DNA of 64,000 bases from Candidatus Kaistia colombiensis (GCA_029203105.1 CP119318.1:3362501-3426500); one strand, 5' to 3'. Positions 24,991 through 33,455 are shown, counted from the first letter of the stretch. Translations and numbers: made by a program. Notes: generated by a model from the letters alone, not told the origin.

Positions 24991-26166
24991 CTAGTTCAGG
25001 CCGATATCGCGAAGCGCCGTCCGGAAGTTGCTTTCCCGGTCGTTGTACTTCTCCACCACCTGCGGCACGTTCAGATCCGCGAGGTGATCGGAAACGAATT
25101 CGGCGCGGTCATTGGCCGCCTCGAGCGCCGACGCCTCGATGGCAGGCAGGCCAGTGAAGTTCAGCATTTCGCGCATGCGGTCATCGACCGCCACCATCAG
25201 GCCGGGCACACCGGATTGCAGCGCAATGATGTTGCCGTGGAAGCGGCGGCCGATGGAGAAATCCATGGACGAGGTCCAGGCGCGCCACTGATTGGTGTCG
25301 AAGAAGGTGTGCAGCTTCAGCTTGCGCTGCATCTGGTCGGAATGCCTGTAGGCCATGTCGCCGATCATCCGGCCCGAGGTCGAGTCATAGACGCGGCCAT
25401 CCTGGTTGGGCTCGACCTTCATGTCGAAATGCAGGAACTCGTCCTGCACGACATAGAAGGCCTCGCTGTCCGGCTTGCTCAACAGGTTGACGTCGCGCAC
25501 CGCCTCTTCCGTGGCGCCGAGATAGCCGGAGAAGACGGTGCGACCGCTTCCGACCTTGACCTCCGGCAGCCGCTTCAGCGCCGTGCGCATGTTGTCCGGC
25601 AGGAAATAGACCGACGGGCAGCCGGTCGGCCGGACAAAGGAGAAGCCGCGCGATTTCAGGAACTCGGCCGTCTCGTAGCCGCGTGTCAGGAAATAGTGCT
25701 CCTTGCCCTTCAGGATATCGAGCAGCGCCTGCGTGCCCGCCGGCAAGCCGGTTTCGAGATCGGCACGGTTCTGGATGCCGATGCCGAGCATCACGATCGG
25801 CATGTTGAGATTCTTCAGCACGAGCGCTTCCGCGTCGGCCGACAGGCCCTTGCGCAGCAGATTGGCGCAGGTGAAGACGCAAATATCGAAATTGGCGTTG
25901 ATCTCGTCGAGACCGGTGCCATTGGTGCAGGCGTTGTGCAGGTGCCAGAACGGCACCTGGGTGGCATTGGCGGGCATGGCGCGCAGCGCGCCCTCGCCGA
26001 TCAGATAGTTGCCGGTATTGGAGATGTTGCTCAGTTCACGGAGGAAGGCTTCCTTGCTCTCAGGCTGGAGCTGCTGCTCGCCATAGTTCACGGTCGCGCC
26101 CTTCGCGCTCCGGACGAGCCTCGTATAGTGACCGGGAATGCCTGTGATCAGGATCCTCGAACGCAT
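24991..26166 (-). CDS. Polysaccharide pyruvyl transferase family protein (3 of 3), tandem paralogue
   Basis: A 391-residue paralogue of the preceding protein. It shows the same opening (RILITGIPGHYTRLV), TGNYLIGEGALRA, FTCANLLRKGLSADAEA, LGIGIQNRADL, SYFLTRG-like HYFLTRGYETAEFL, RPTGCPSVYFLPD and SIGRRFHGNIIALQSGVPGLMVAVDDRMREML. An AAGGTG ribosome-binding site precedes the ATG. Retention of two diverged copies suggests two different acceptor sugars, or a hetero-oligomer. The 88-base gap downstream holds no evident gene. Confidence 0.82.
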   Translation of the reverse strand: MRSRILITGIPGHYTRLVRSAKGATVNYGEQQLQPESKEAFLRELSNISNTGNYLIGEGALRAMPANATQVPFWHLHNACTNGTGLDEINANFDICVFTCANLLRKGLSADAEALVLKNLNMPIVMLGIGIQNRADLETGLPAGTQALLDILKGKEHYFLTRGYETAEFLKSRGFSFVRPTGCPSVYFLPDNMRTALKRLPEVKVGSGRTVFSGYLGATEEAVRDVNLLSKPDSEAFYVVQDEFLHFDMKVEPNQDGRVYDSTSGRMIGDMAYRHSDQMQRKLKLHTFFDTNQWRAWTSSMDFSIGRRFHGNIIALQSGVPGLMVAVDDRMREMLNFTGLPAIEASALEAANDRAEFVSDHLADLNVPQVVEKYNDRESNFRTALRDIGLN

Positions 26167-26199
26167 GCAAACGCACCTTTCCTCATGTCCCGGGGGCTG

Positions 26200-28881
26200 T
26201 CAGGCGACGGCCGGAACGTCAATCTCGATGATGGGTTGATCGACCGGACGGCGCGGCGCTCGCGCTTCGATCCGGGGGGTAGAAGAGACGGTCCGGTCGC
26301 ACCATTCGACGAACGGACCAAACGACGCCGCCCAGGAACGTCCGGAAGCCGTGAACAGGCCGCCTTCGCGCAGGCGTGCGAGACGGTTGCGATCGCGCGC
26401 CAGCGATTCCACGGCGGCGGCGAGGTCGGCGACGATCTTCAGATCGGCCTCGCCCTCGATCAGAATGCCGTCGCGCCCATCGGTGACCAACTCGTCGACG
26501 GCGCCGACGGCGGTCGCGACCGGCACGCAGCCGACCAGTTGCGCCTCTGCGATCATCAGCGGCGCGCCTTCCCAGCGCGACGGCATGATCAGGATGTCGC
26601 CCCAAGCGAGGATCGACGCGATCTCCCGTCCACCGAAGATCGGCGGGCGAACGGTGACGCCGAGTTCGCGCAGCTTGCCCGTCCAGGAACTCGGCTGCTC
26701 GGCGAGGATCTCGCCACCGACCGCCAGCGCCTCGAACGGGATGTTACGGGCGCGCAGGTCCTGCAACGCCGCATGGATGCGGTCGATGCCCTTCTGCGGC
26801 TCGAAGCGACCCATGTACAGGATGCGGAGCGGAGCATCGGCGGCGCGCGCCTGCCGGTTCTGGACGATTTCGGTCAGGGCCTTCGGCTTGACCGAAATGC
26901 TCGGCGCGTTGGCGACTGCGAAGATCTTCTCCAGCGGCACGCCATAGCTGTGCAGATAGACCTTGAGCTGCTCCGAGCAAGTCAGGAAGGCGTCGTAGCA
27001 GTGCTCATGCGCGATGGCGGCGAAGGGCTGTCCGGCCGGGCGGCGCAGCGGCGTCTCGTCGACGACATGCAGATAGCAGGCGGTGCGCGCCCCCTCGGAG
27101 CGCAGCCGCGCCATGAGCGGATGCACCGCCATGACATGGTTGTTGATGATCAGATCGAAGCCGGACAGCTGTCCCTTCAGCGCGTTCCAGTCGACGTCGT
27201 GGTATTCGGCGATGAAGTCTTGGCCGAGAAAGCGGTTGGTGCCGCCCCAAGCCGGAATGCCCGCCTTCCAGAAATGGATGAAGTCAAACGAGGCGTCGAA
27301 TTCGTCGAGCACGTCCATGCGGACATTGCCGAGCACGAACAGATGAGTCTCGAAGCCCTCCGCTTTCAGTTCGCGCGCCGCCGCAAAGGCGACCTTCTCG
27401 GCCCCGCCAAACGAGGCGTTGGGCACAAGAAGCGCCAAGGTGCGCTTGCCCACCTTCGCGTGGCCGAGCGGCAGGACAGGAGAGCCGCCCACCTCGGTGC
27501 GAAGCTGCTTGTAGAGTTCGGACAGCGCCGGCAAGCGAGAACCGCGCCAGGTCCAGCGCTTTGCCGCCACCGTCTGCAGCGGACTGGTGGCGATGGTGTG
27601 GACCAGGTTGATGAGCGATTGTTCCGGCGTCGCGGAGGCGCGCTTCGGCGCCTCGGCCGGGAACGGAAAGCGCACTTTCACCACCGCCACCGTCGGCCAG
27701 ACCTGGTCAGCCGCGATCGAGCCGAGCCAGTCGAGCGCGTTGTTCTTGATGGCGTCGCGGACGATGGTCGACGAGATGAAAACCAGATCGGCGCGGCCCT
27801 TGCGAACGTGGCCGGAAGGCTGGATCTCGATGTCGATGCCGCGCTCGGCGGCGACGTTGCGGATCTGCACGAAGACGACGTTCGCCGCCTCGGTCGCCCG
27901 CTCCAGATGCATCAGCAGATTCGGCCACAGGCGCGACAGCTTCAGGAGCCTCAGCGTCTCGGCGCTGCCCGCCGCCAGGAATGGCGGGAAATGGAAGTTG
28001 TCCGGCTCGGCGGCACTTCCCCAGAAGGCGCGGATCGCCTCGTCGAAATCGAGCTTTGTCGGCTCCATCGTCGGATCGGTGAAGCAGGCGATGGTGCCGT
28101 CGCCCGTGCGCAGCATCGCATAGCGCGGGCACTCGTCGTGCTCGAAATCGACCAGCGTCGAACGGCGGAACAGGGTCTTGTGGCGCCGGCGCAGAAAGCT
28201 GACGGAGGCGGCGCGGTCGCGGTTCGCCTCCTTGAACCGGCTTTCGGCCCGCAGGCGATACTCGAACGCCGTGTCGTGGCACGGCACGCCGACGAAGCCG
28301 GCCTCGATGCAGGAGAGCCAGAACTCCCAATCCTCGAAGCCGTTCTGCCGATCGGCGTCGAAGCGCACGCCGGCATGAAAGACGTCGATCGAGATCATCG
28401 AACCGGTGTCGCAGATATTGTCGGAGACGCAGTGCGTCAGCCTAGAGTATTTGTCGCCGTAATGCGCGCCCCAGCGCACGGAGAAGGTGTCGATATTGGT
28501 ATAGACCCAGCCGCACTGCTCGGCCTTCAGCCGCTCATAGAGCGTCTCGATGGTAGTCGGCAGGATGCGGTTGTCGGCATCGAGAAAATAGACCGCCTTC
28601 GCATCCGGCAACCTCTCAACGATGAAGTCGATAGCCCTGTTGCGCGCCCCGCCCGGGCCGGCGTTCGGACCGAAAATGACATGCAGCTCCGGCCGTGTCG
28701 CCGCATAAAGCGTCAGCGTGTCGAACACTTCCCGGCGCGGATCGCCGTCGACCGAGACGACGACCTCGATGCGGCATTCGGTGGTCGATGCAAAGGCCGT
28801 CTCCAGCGCCTCGACGGCCAAGGCAGCGTGGCCGTAGAGCGGCATGGCGATGACGACGAGATCCGGGGTCTCACTGCGCAT
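26200..28881 (-). CDS. Bifunctional glycosyltransferase, GT2 domain plus GT4 domain
   Basis: An 893-residue fusion. The N-terminal GT2 domain (about 1-250) reads LVVIAMPLYGHAALAVEALETA, VVVSVDGDPR, NAGPGGARNRAIDF, AVYFLDADNRILPTTIE with the D-A-D metal site, and later FEDWEFWLSCIEAGF. The C-terminal GT4 domain (about 500-860) has LALLVPNASFGGAEKVAFAAARELK, ILYMGRFEPQKGIDRIHAAL, MPSRWEGAPLMIAEAQLVGCVPVATAVGAVDELV. The protein could add two successive sugars. The ATG at 28881 has GGGGAGG and overlaps the upstream gene by 11 bases. Confidence 0.87.
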   Translation of the reverse strand: MRSETPDLVVIAMPLYGHAALAVEALETAFASTTECRIEVVVSVDGDPRREVFDTLTLYAATRPELHVIFGPNAGPGGARNRAIDFIVERLPDAKAVYFLDADNRILPTTIETLYERLKAEQCGWVYTNIDTFSVRWGAHYGDKYSRLTHCVSDNICDTGSMISIDVFHAGVRFDADRQNGFEDWEFWLSCIEAGFVGVPCHDTAFEYRLRAESRFKEANRDRAASVSFLRRRHKTLFRRSTLVDFEHDECPRYAMLRTGDGTIACFTDPTMEPTKLDFDEAIRAFWGSAAEPDNFHFPPFLAAGSAETLRLLKLSRLWPNLLMHLERATEAANVVFVQIRNVAAERGIDIEIQPSGHVRKGRADLVFISSTIVRDAIKNNALDWLGSIAADQVWPTVAVVKVRFPFPAEAPKRASATPEQSLINLVHTIATSPLQTVAAKRWTWRGSRLPALSELYKQLRTEVGGSPVLPLGHAKVGKRTLALLVPNASFGGAEKVAFAAARELKAEGFETHLFVLGNVRMDVLDEFDASFDFIHFWKAGIPAWGGTNRFLGQDFIAEYHDVDWNALKGQLSGFDLIINNHVMAVHPLMARLRSEGARTACYLHVVDETPLRRPAGQPFAAIAHEHCYDAFLTCSEQLKVYLHSYGVPLEKIFAVANAPSISVKPKALTEIVQNRQARAADAPLRILYMGRFEPQKGIDRIHAALQDLRARNIPFEALAVGGEILAEQPSSWTGKLRELGVTVRPPIFGGREIASILAWGDILIMPSRWEGAPLMIAEAQLVGCVPVATAVGAVDELVTDGRDGILIEGEADLKIVADLAAAVESLARDRNRLARLREGGLFTASGRSWAASFGPFVEWCDRTVSSTPRIEARAPRRPVDQPIIEIDVPAVA

Positions 28882-30379
28882 CGACAGCCTCCCCGCGCGG
28901 TTCGCCATCGAAATGGCGGACCATGCGGAAGTCGAACACCTTCAGCCAGGAGAAGTCGACCGAGTCGCCCTTGGCGCGGCTGAGGATCACGAGATTCATC
29001 GTTCGTTGCGTCGGGCTATCGAGCATGATGTTGATGCTGGCGGGTTCGCCCGCCGTCACATCGCGCCAGCCGCTGAAATAAGCCGAGCGACGGGCCGTGC
29101 CCTCGCGTTCGAGGACGGCGATCTCGGAGCGCAGGTTCGCGGCGCTCGGCGCCAGCAGGAAGCCGACGAAAGCGGGCTTGCCCTCCGCATGGTCGATGAC
29201 GGCGCGGGCCGAGAAACGAACCGTGCCGGGCGCAACCACATTCGCCACCGCGCCGGCGGAAATGCCCGCCGGCAGCGGATGGCAGACGATCGCATCTTCA
29301 TGCTCGAGGAAGCGGATGGTCTGGAAGTCCGGCACGATCGGGCTGACGGACACGTCGGCGACGGCGCGCAGCGCGTCCAGTGGCAGCCGATAGTCCTCGA
29401 TCCGCCGGCCGCCGATCAGCGCGCTCGGGGCGATCGAATTCGGCAGCGCGGTGGGGCGGACGCCCGGAACGCCGGAATAGATCTTGAGGGCCAGCGGCCG
29501 GTGATCGAGATCGCCATGCGGCGAGCGGGCGCGCGCGGCGTAGCGGCGGCTGGCGATCGGATGCCCCAGCGACGGAGCCGGCGGCTCGGCCCCGTTGGCA
29601 GAGATCCGCAGACGCAGCGTGCGCGGGCTGCCGTCGCAGGCCTTGGGCAACGAGAAGAAGTTCCAGTCGGCGACGAGGTCCGAAAAGGGAACCACCCATT
29701 CGGCGACGCCCTCGCCATTCTCGACATAGTCGAGCGTGACGATCACTTCGCCGCCGCCATTGGCCAGATTGCGGAAATGCAGCGCGAAGCCGCAAACGCC
29801 CAAGCTCGAAACCGGGAAGAGTTGCTCGACCCATCCTTCGCGCATCAGGCGGCCGACGCCCTCGTCCTTCGGATCGATGAAGACGTCATGCGCGAAAATC
29901 TCGCTGGCGGCCTCCCAATTGCGAGCCCGGAACGCGTCCTCGAGCACGCGAAAATTCTCGAACAGCGTCTCGCGTTCGCGGCGCAGCATGACGAGTTCGG
30001 TGGCCATCGTCCGCGCGTAGTTGGAAATGCGCCCCAGTCCCGACTCGAGCACGGTCTGGATCAACGCCGCGACCCCATCGACGTCGCGGTCGATCCGGAC
30101 GACGGGCGGCGCAGGGATAGTTGCCAACCTGGCGAGCGCAGCAGACGCCGCCTCCACTTCGGCCGCCCCGGCCGGCGACGCAACAACGGCGAGCACCGGA
30201 TACACGTCGCGCATCGTGCCATCACCGCGAAAAAGCTCGTCGGTGAAGGTAACGAGATGGGCCAGCGGACCGGCAACTAGCTCGGCACGGTCACTGGCGC
30301 CTGCCAGCACCATCCGGAGAGAGGTCTTGGCCTGCGCCGAGATGGCCGGCTCGAACTGGCTCTTGATAGGTTTGTTCAC
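28871..30379 (-). CDS. Unrecognised ~500-residue protein heading the polysaccharide operon
   Basis: I do not recognise a family with confidence (a rhizobial DUF found in exopolysaccharide loci is possible). The N-terminal third is mostly helical (AISAQAKTSLRMVLAGASDRAELVAGPLAHL ... ELVMLRRERETLFENFRVLEDAF). The rest is beta-rich and aromatic (for example FALHFRNLANGGGEVIVTLDYV, SAYFSGWRDVTAGEPASINIMLDS), suggesting a carbohydrate-binding-like sandwich. No signal peptide or membrane helix is clear. The GTG at 30379 gives 502 residues; a TTG at 30427 is the alternative. It is the first gene of the leftward six-gene run 30.4-21.3 kb. Confidence 0.6.
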   Translation of the reverse strand: MNKPIKSQFEPAISAQAKTSLRMVLAGASDRAELVAGPLAHLVTFTDELFRGDGTMRDVYPVLAVVASPAGAAEVEAASAALARLATIPAPPVVRIDRDVDGVAALIQTVLESGLGRISNYARTMATELVMLRRERETLFENFRVLEDAFRARNWEAASEIFAHDVFIDPKDEGVGRLMREGWVEQLFPVSSLGVCGFALHFRNLANGGGEVIVTLDYVENGEGVAEWVVPFSDLVADWNFFSLPKACDGSPRTLRLRISANGAEPPAPSLGHPIASRRYAARARSPHGDLDHRPLALKIYSGVPGVRPTALPNSIAPSALIGGRRIEDYRLPLDALRAVADVSVSPIVPDFQTIRFLEHEDAIVCHPLPAGISAGAVANVVAPGTVRFSARAVIDHAEGKPAFVGFLLAPSAANLRSEIAVLEREGTARRSAYFSGWRDVTAGEPASINIMLDSPTQRTMNLVILSRAKGDSVDFSWLKVFDFRMVRHFDGEPRGEAVDAQ

Positions 30380-30466
30380 GTCGCAGCGTCCGCTTGTGCA
30401 TAGAAAACAAGTCAAAATCGAAAACAATACGATCCGACGAACTTTCCTGTTCTTCAGCTATGCTGA

Positions 30467-30495
30467 TTAGTATCGACACATTTTGCGATGCACAA
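30467..30495 (-). promoter_or_regulatory. Putative promoter of the leftward polysaccharide operon
   Basis: On the minus strand TTGTGC (30490-30495) and TACTAA (30467-30472) have a 17-base spacer, in a 219-base AT-rich gap between divergent genes. It would start transcription some 80 bases before the GTG at 30379. Confidence 0.4.
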
Positions 30496-30543
30496 CCGAG
30501 ATGTAAATAAATATTCGATACTATTCTTTACTAATATTGTTTC

Positions 30544-30561
30544 GAATTTCGATAGAAATTC
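30544..30561. promoter_or_regulatory. 18-bp palindrome in the AT-rich divergent gap
   Basis: GAATTTC-GATA-GAAATTC is a perfect 7+4+7 inverted repeat located between the polysaccharide operon and the acetyltransferase gene. It is a candidate operator for either direction. GAATTTCG also occurs upstream of the RTX gene (near 16118), but there it is not part of a full palindrome. Confidence 0.35.
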
Positions 30562-30598
30562 TCTCTCTTTTCAAGACAAAAGGCGGCACAATACCGGG

Positions 30599-31102
30599 AT
30601 GACAATCAGAGACGAGACGACGCAGGATCGGGCGGCCATCAGCGAGATCATCGCTGCCGCGTTCCGGGATCAGCCGCACAGCAGCCAGGGCGAGAGCAAA
30701 CTGGTCGATGCCCTGCGCGCCGCCGGCGCATTGACGGTTTCACTGGTGGCGGTGGAAGACGGGAAGCCGGTCGGCCACGTCGCCTTCTCCGCCGTCACGA
30801 TCGACGGGACAGATCAGGGCTGGTACGGGCTGGGGCCGGTGGCGGTGTTGCCGGAGATGCAGGGGCGCGGCATCGGCCGGGCCCTGATCGAAGCGGGCCT
30901 TGAGCGCATCAAGGCGCTGGGGGCAGCCGGCAGCGTGCTGGTCGGCAATCCCGAATTCTATCGGCGGTTCGGCTTTCGCACCGACTCGCGGCTGAGGCTT
31001 TCAGGCGTGCCGCCAGAATATTTCATGGCGCTCGCGCTGATGCCCGGCGGCGCAGTGCCGACCGGGGAGGTCCGCTATCACGCGGCCTTCGACGACGTCT
31101 GA
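30599..31102 (+). CDS. GNAT-family N-acetyltransferase (YhbS-like)
   Basis: A 167-residue acetyltransferase. It begins MTIRDETTQDRAAISEIIAAAF and has the acetyl-CoA binding segment LGPVAVLPEMQGRGIGRALIEAGLERIKALGA (the Q-x2-G-x-G/A pyrophosphate loop QGRGIG). It then has LVGNPEFYRRFGF, typical of the YhbS group. The acceptor is unknown. It reads divergently from the polysaccharide operon and does not obviously belong to it. Confidence 0.88.
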   Translation: MTIRDETTQDRAAISEIIAAAFRDQPHSSQGESKLVDALRAAGALTVSLVAVEDGKPVGHVAFSAVTIDGTDQGWYGLGPVAVLPEMQGRGIGRALIEAGLERIKALGAAGSVLVGNPEFYRRFGFRTDSRLRLSGVPPEYFMALALMPGGAVPTGEVRYHAAFDDV

Positions 31103-31116
31103 CCGCCTCACTTCGC

Positions 31117-31362
31117 CTACTGGTGGCGCGGCAGGCTGGCGCGGACGTCTGCGCGGGTGAGCACTCCGGCGAGGATGGCCCCCAGCAGCGCGCAGACCAC
31201 AAGGCCGAGACCGGCCCAGAAAATCACGAAATAGGCGCATCCGCCTTCGGTGCAGCCGACATTCACGATCCTCTGCAGCAACATGCCGATGCCCACACCG
31301 GTACCGACGCCGACGATGCCACCGAAAATCAGACCGAAAAAGGCCGCGAAAGCGATACGCAT
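31117..31362 (-). CDS. Small two-helix membrane protein
   Basis: An 81-residue protein with two hydrophobic, glycine-rich segments (FAAFFGLIFGGIVGVGTGVGIGML and FVIFWAGLGLVVCALLGAILAGVL) and a short loop containing CTEGGC. An AGGA ribosome-binding site precedes the ATG. No known function; convergent with the acetyltransferase gene. Confidence 0.6.
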   Translation of the reverse strand: MRIAFAAFFGLIFGGIVGVGTGVGIGMLLQRIVNVGCTEGGCAYFVIFWAGLGLVVCALLGAILAGVLTRADVRASLPRHQ

Positions 31363-31510
31363 GGTTTTGTCCTGAAACTGGAATCAATTCGCCGGGAGGA
31401 TTAGCACCGTTCCGGGGCCGCGCCTGTGTCTTCAGTCACGCAGTCTTGTTATAGCTGACGTTCATTTCCGATTGGTTGACGCGACCTTTCCGCGCGACGG
31501 GAGATTGTCC

Positions 31511-32155
31511 ATGTCCGAGATCCAGATAGACGTCGTTACCGACATCGTTTGCCCCTGGTGCTTCATCGGTGTCGTGCGCCTGCACAAGGTGCTGGCGGAA
31601 AGCGGGGTCGCAGCGCGGATCGTGCATCATCCCTTCTTTCTGGATCCGAACGTGCCGCCGGAAGGAATCGATGTGGCAGAGAAACTGCGCAAGCGATTCG
31701 GCGGCGATCCCTCGGCGATGTTTGCGAGGGTCGAAGCCGAGGCGCGCAAGAGCGGCATCGCGCTCGACCTTTCCAGGCAGCCGCGCCAGCGCCCGACGGC
31801 GGCGGCGCACACGCTGATCCGTCACGCCCTCGAAAAGGGGACACAGGACGCCCTGGCGACGGCCCTGTTCGAAGCGCATTTCATCGATGCCCGCAATGTC
31901 GCCGACCCGGACGTCCTCGCCGAAATCGGCGCGCGCCACGGCTTCTCGGTCGACGAGGCCCGGCGGATCGCCACCGATCCGGCCGAGCTCGAAATCACCC
32001 GGCGCGAAGCGGCCGCCACGGCCGAGGGCGGCATCAGCGGCGTCCCCTTCTTCGTCTTCAACCGCCGGCTTGCGCTGTCCGGCTGCCAGCCGGAAGATGT
32101 GTTCGAGCAGGTGCTTGCCCAGGCGACCGGCGCGGGCGTCGAGGCCGAGGCCTGA
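31511..32155 (+). CDS. DsbA-family oxidoreductase, FrnE type
   Basis: A 214-residue thioredoxin-fold protein of the FrnE subgroup. It has the active-site CPWC in VTDIVCPWCFIGVVRL near the N-terminus, an inserted helical domain, and the cis-proline loop ISGVPFFVFNRRLALSGCQ. No signal peptide is present, so it is cytoplasmic; it probably handles thiol-disulfide exchange or glutathione-like substrates. Start chosen at ATG 31511 behind GGGAG, over an upstream in-frame TTG. Confidence 0.92.
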   Translation: MSEIQIDVVTDIVCPWCFIGVVRLHKVLAESGVAARIVHHPFFLDPNVPPEGIDVAEKLRKRFGGDPSAMFARVEAEARKSGIALDLSRQPRQRPTAAAHTLIRHALEKGTQDALATALFEAHFIDARNVADPDVLAEIGARHGFSVDEARRIATDPAELEITRREAAATAEGGISGVPFFVFNRRLALSGCQPEDVFEQVLAQATGAGVEAEA

Positions 32156-32183
32156 GCGAACCCGCCACGCCAGGAGAGGCCGC

Positions 32184-32603
32184 ATGGTCCGCACGTCCCA
32201 CATCTTTCCTGTCCTGCGCTATCGCGCCCCTCGGGCAGCGATCGCGTTCCTGGTCAAGGGATTCGGCTTTGAAGTTCATGCCCTGCATGAGGACGCGGAT
32301 GGCGAGGTCATCCATGCCGAACTGCGGCTCGGCCAGAACCTGATCATGCTTGGCGGCTTCAGCCCGGAGCTCGTCGCCAGCGGCCGCACTGCGAGCGGCG
32401 GCACCGGCGCCGTCTATGTCTCGGTCCGCTTCGTCGACGGCCATCACGACATGGCGGTCGCCGCCGGCGCCAAGATCACCCGCCCTCTCGAAGACATGGA
32501 GTATGGATCACGGGAATATTCCTGCCGCGACACGGAGGGCTATGAATGGTCGTTCGGCACCTACGACCCGCTCGGTGTCGACGGCAAGGTCGCGGACGCC
32601 TGA
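32184..32603 (+). CDS. VOC-superfamily (glyoxalase/bleomycin-resistance-like) protein
   Basis: A 139-residue protein with paired beta-alpha-beta3 modules: HIFPVLRYRAPRAAIAFLVKGFGFEV, VIHAELRLGQNLIMLGG, VYVSVRFVDGHHDMAVAAGAKI, and YSCRDTEGYEWSFGTYDP with the C-terminal metal-type glutamate. The substrate is unknown. AGGAGAGG precedes the ATG, 28 bases after the FrnE gene, so the two are probably co-transcribed. Confidence 0.87.
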   Translation: MVRTSHIFPVLRYRAPRAAIAFLVKGFGFEVHALHEDADGEVIHAELRLGQNLIMLGGFSPELVASGRTASGGTGAVYVSVRFVDGHHDMAVAAGAKITRPLEDMEYGSREYSCRDTEGYEWSFGTYDPLGVDGKVADA

Positions 32604-32726
32604 TCCGGCGCCGAATACTGGGGCCATCGACGAAGGCAGGGCTCGCCTCGCGGACGGCGACCTCCTATTTTCTACAGCGTGACAGAAATTCGTGCCCTCC
32701 GGCCCAACCGGCGAAAGGAGATCAGC

Positions 32727-33455
32727 ATGACTTCGTACACGGTACTGCAGACCGCCTTGCTCGCGGCAATCCTTCAGGCGCTTAGCCTCCCTGCCAGCCT
32801 CGCCGCCAATCCGGTATTTCTGAACGTGACGATTCCCGGGCTCGACGCGGATGGGGACCTGCCCGACGATGCGGCGCTCTGCCTTCCGGCCATAAACGGG
32901 CTGCCGGCGCACGGCCGCGACCAGAGCCCCGCCGTCGGGTGGTCGAATGCTCCGGCGACGACCAAATCCTTCGCCCTGATCATGACCGATCCCGACGTGC
33001 CGCTCGACGTAACGCTGCTGCGCGGGCCGCGACCGATCCCCGTCGAGGCGGCGCGCGACACCCACTATCACTGGGTACTCTACGATATTCCGGCGACGAC
33101 GACGTCGCTGCCGGCCGGCGCCGACGGCGACGGTTTCGCGCCGCGTGGCAAGCCGGTGGAAAAGACCCAGTGGGGCCAGCGCGGCGTCAATGCCAATACA
33201 TGGCTGATGGCGGGCAATCCGGGACTGAAGGGAACCTATGCCGGCTATGACGGCCCCTGCCCGCCCGTCAACGACCTGAAGCCGCATGGCTACACGATCA
33301 CGATCTACGCGCTCGATATCGACCACCTCGCCGCGAAGCCCCTGATGGACGGGCCGGACGTGCAAAAGGCGATGGAGGGACATGTGCTGGCGAAGGGAGA
33401 GGCCGTCGGCCACTACAGCCTCAATCCCGCACTGCGCAAGGTGATAGCCGAGTAG
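32727..33455 (+). CDS. YbhB/YbcL family (PEBP, Raf-kinase-inhibitor-like) exported protein
   Basis: A 242-residue phosphatidylethanolamine-binding-protein-like fold with an N-terminal signal peptide (LLAAILQALSLPASLAA). Motifs are DQSPAVGWSNAPATTKSFALIMTDPD, HYHWVLYDIP and GYDGPCPPVNDLKPHGYTITIYALD, the GPCPP region being typical. Likely periplasmic; ligand unknown. GAAAGGAGA ribosome-binding site. Confidence 0.9.
   Translation: MTSYTVLQTALLAAILQALSLPASLAANPVFLNVTIPGLDADGDLPDDAALCLPAINGLPAHGRDQSPAVGWSNAPATTKSFALIMTDPDVPLDVTLLRGPRPIPVEAARDTHYHWVLYDIPATTTSLPAGADGDGFAPRGKPVEKTQWGQRGVNANTWLMAGNPGLKGTYAGYDGPCPPVNDLKPHGYTITIYALDIDHLAAKPLMDGPDVQKAMEGHVLAKGEAVGHYSLNPALRKVIAE

Noticed and set aside
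24919..28983. A 1354-codon open frame on the plus strand
   Set aside because: It is antisense to two pyruvyl transferase genes and the GT2-GT4 fusion, all of which show clear family motifs. The product is arginine/aspartate-rich with no motifs; long antisense frames are expected at this GC content.
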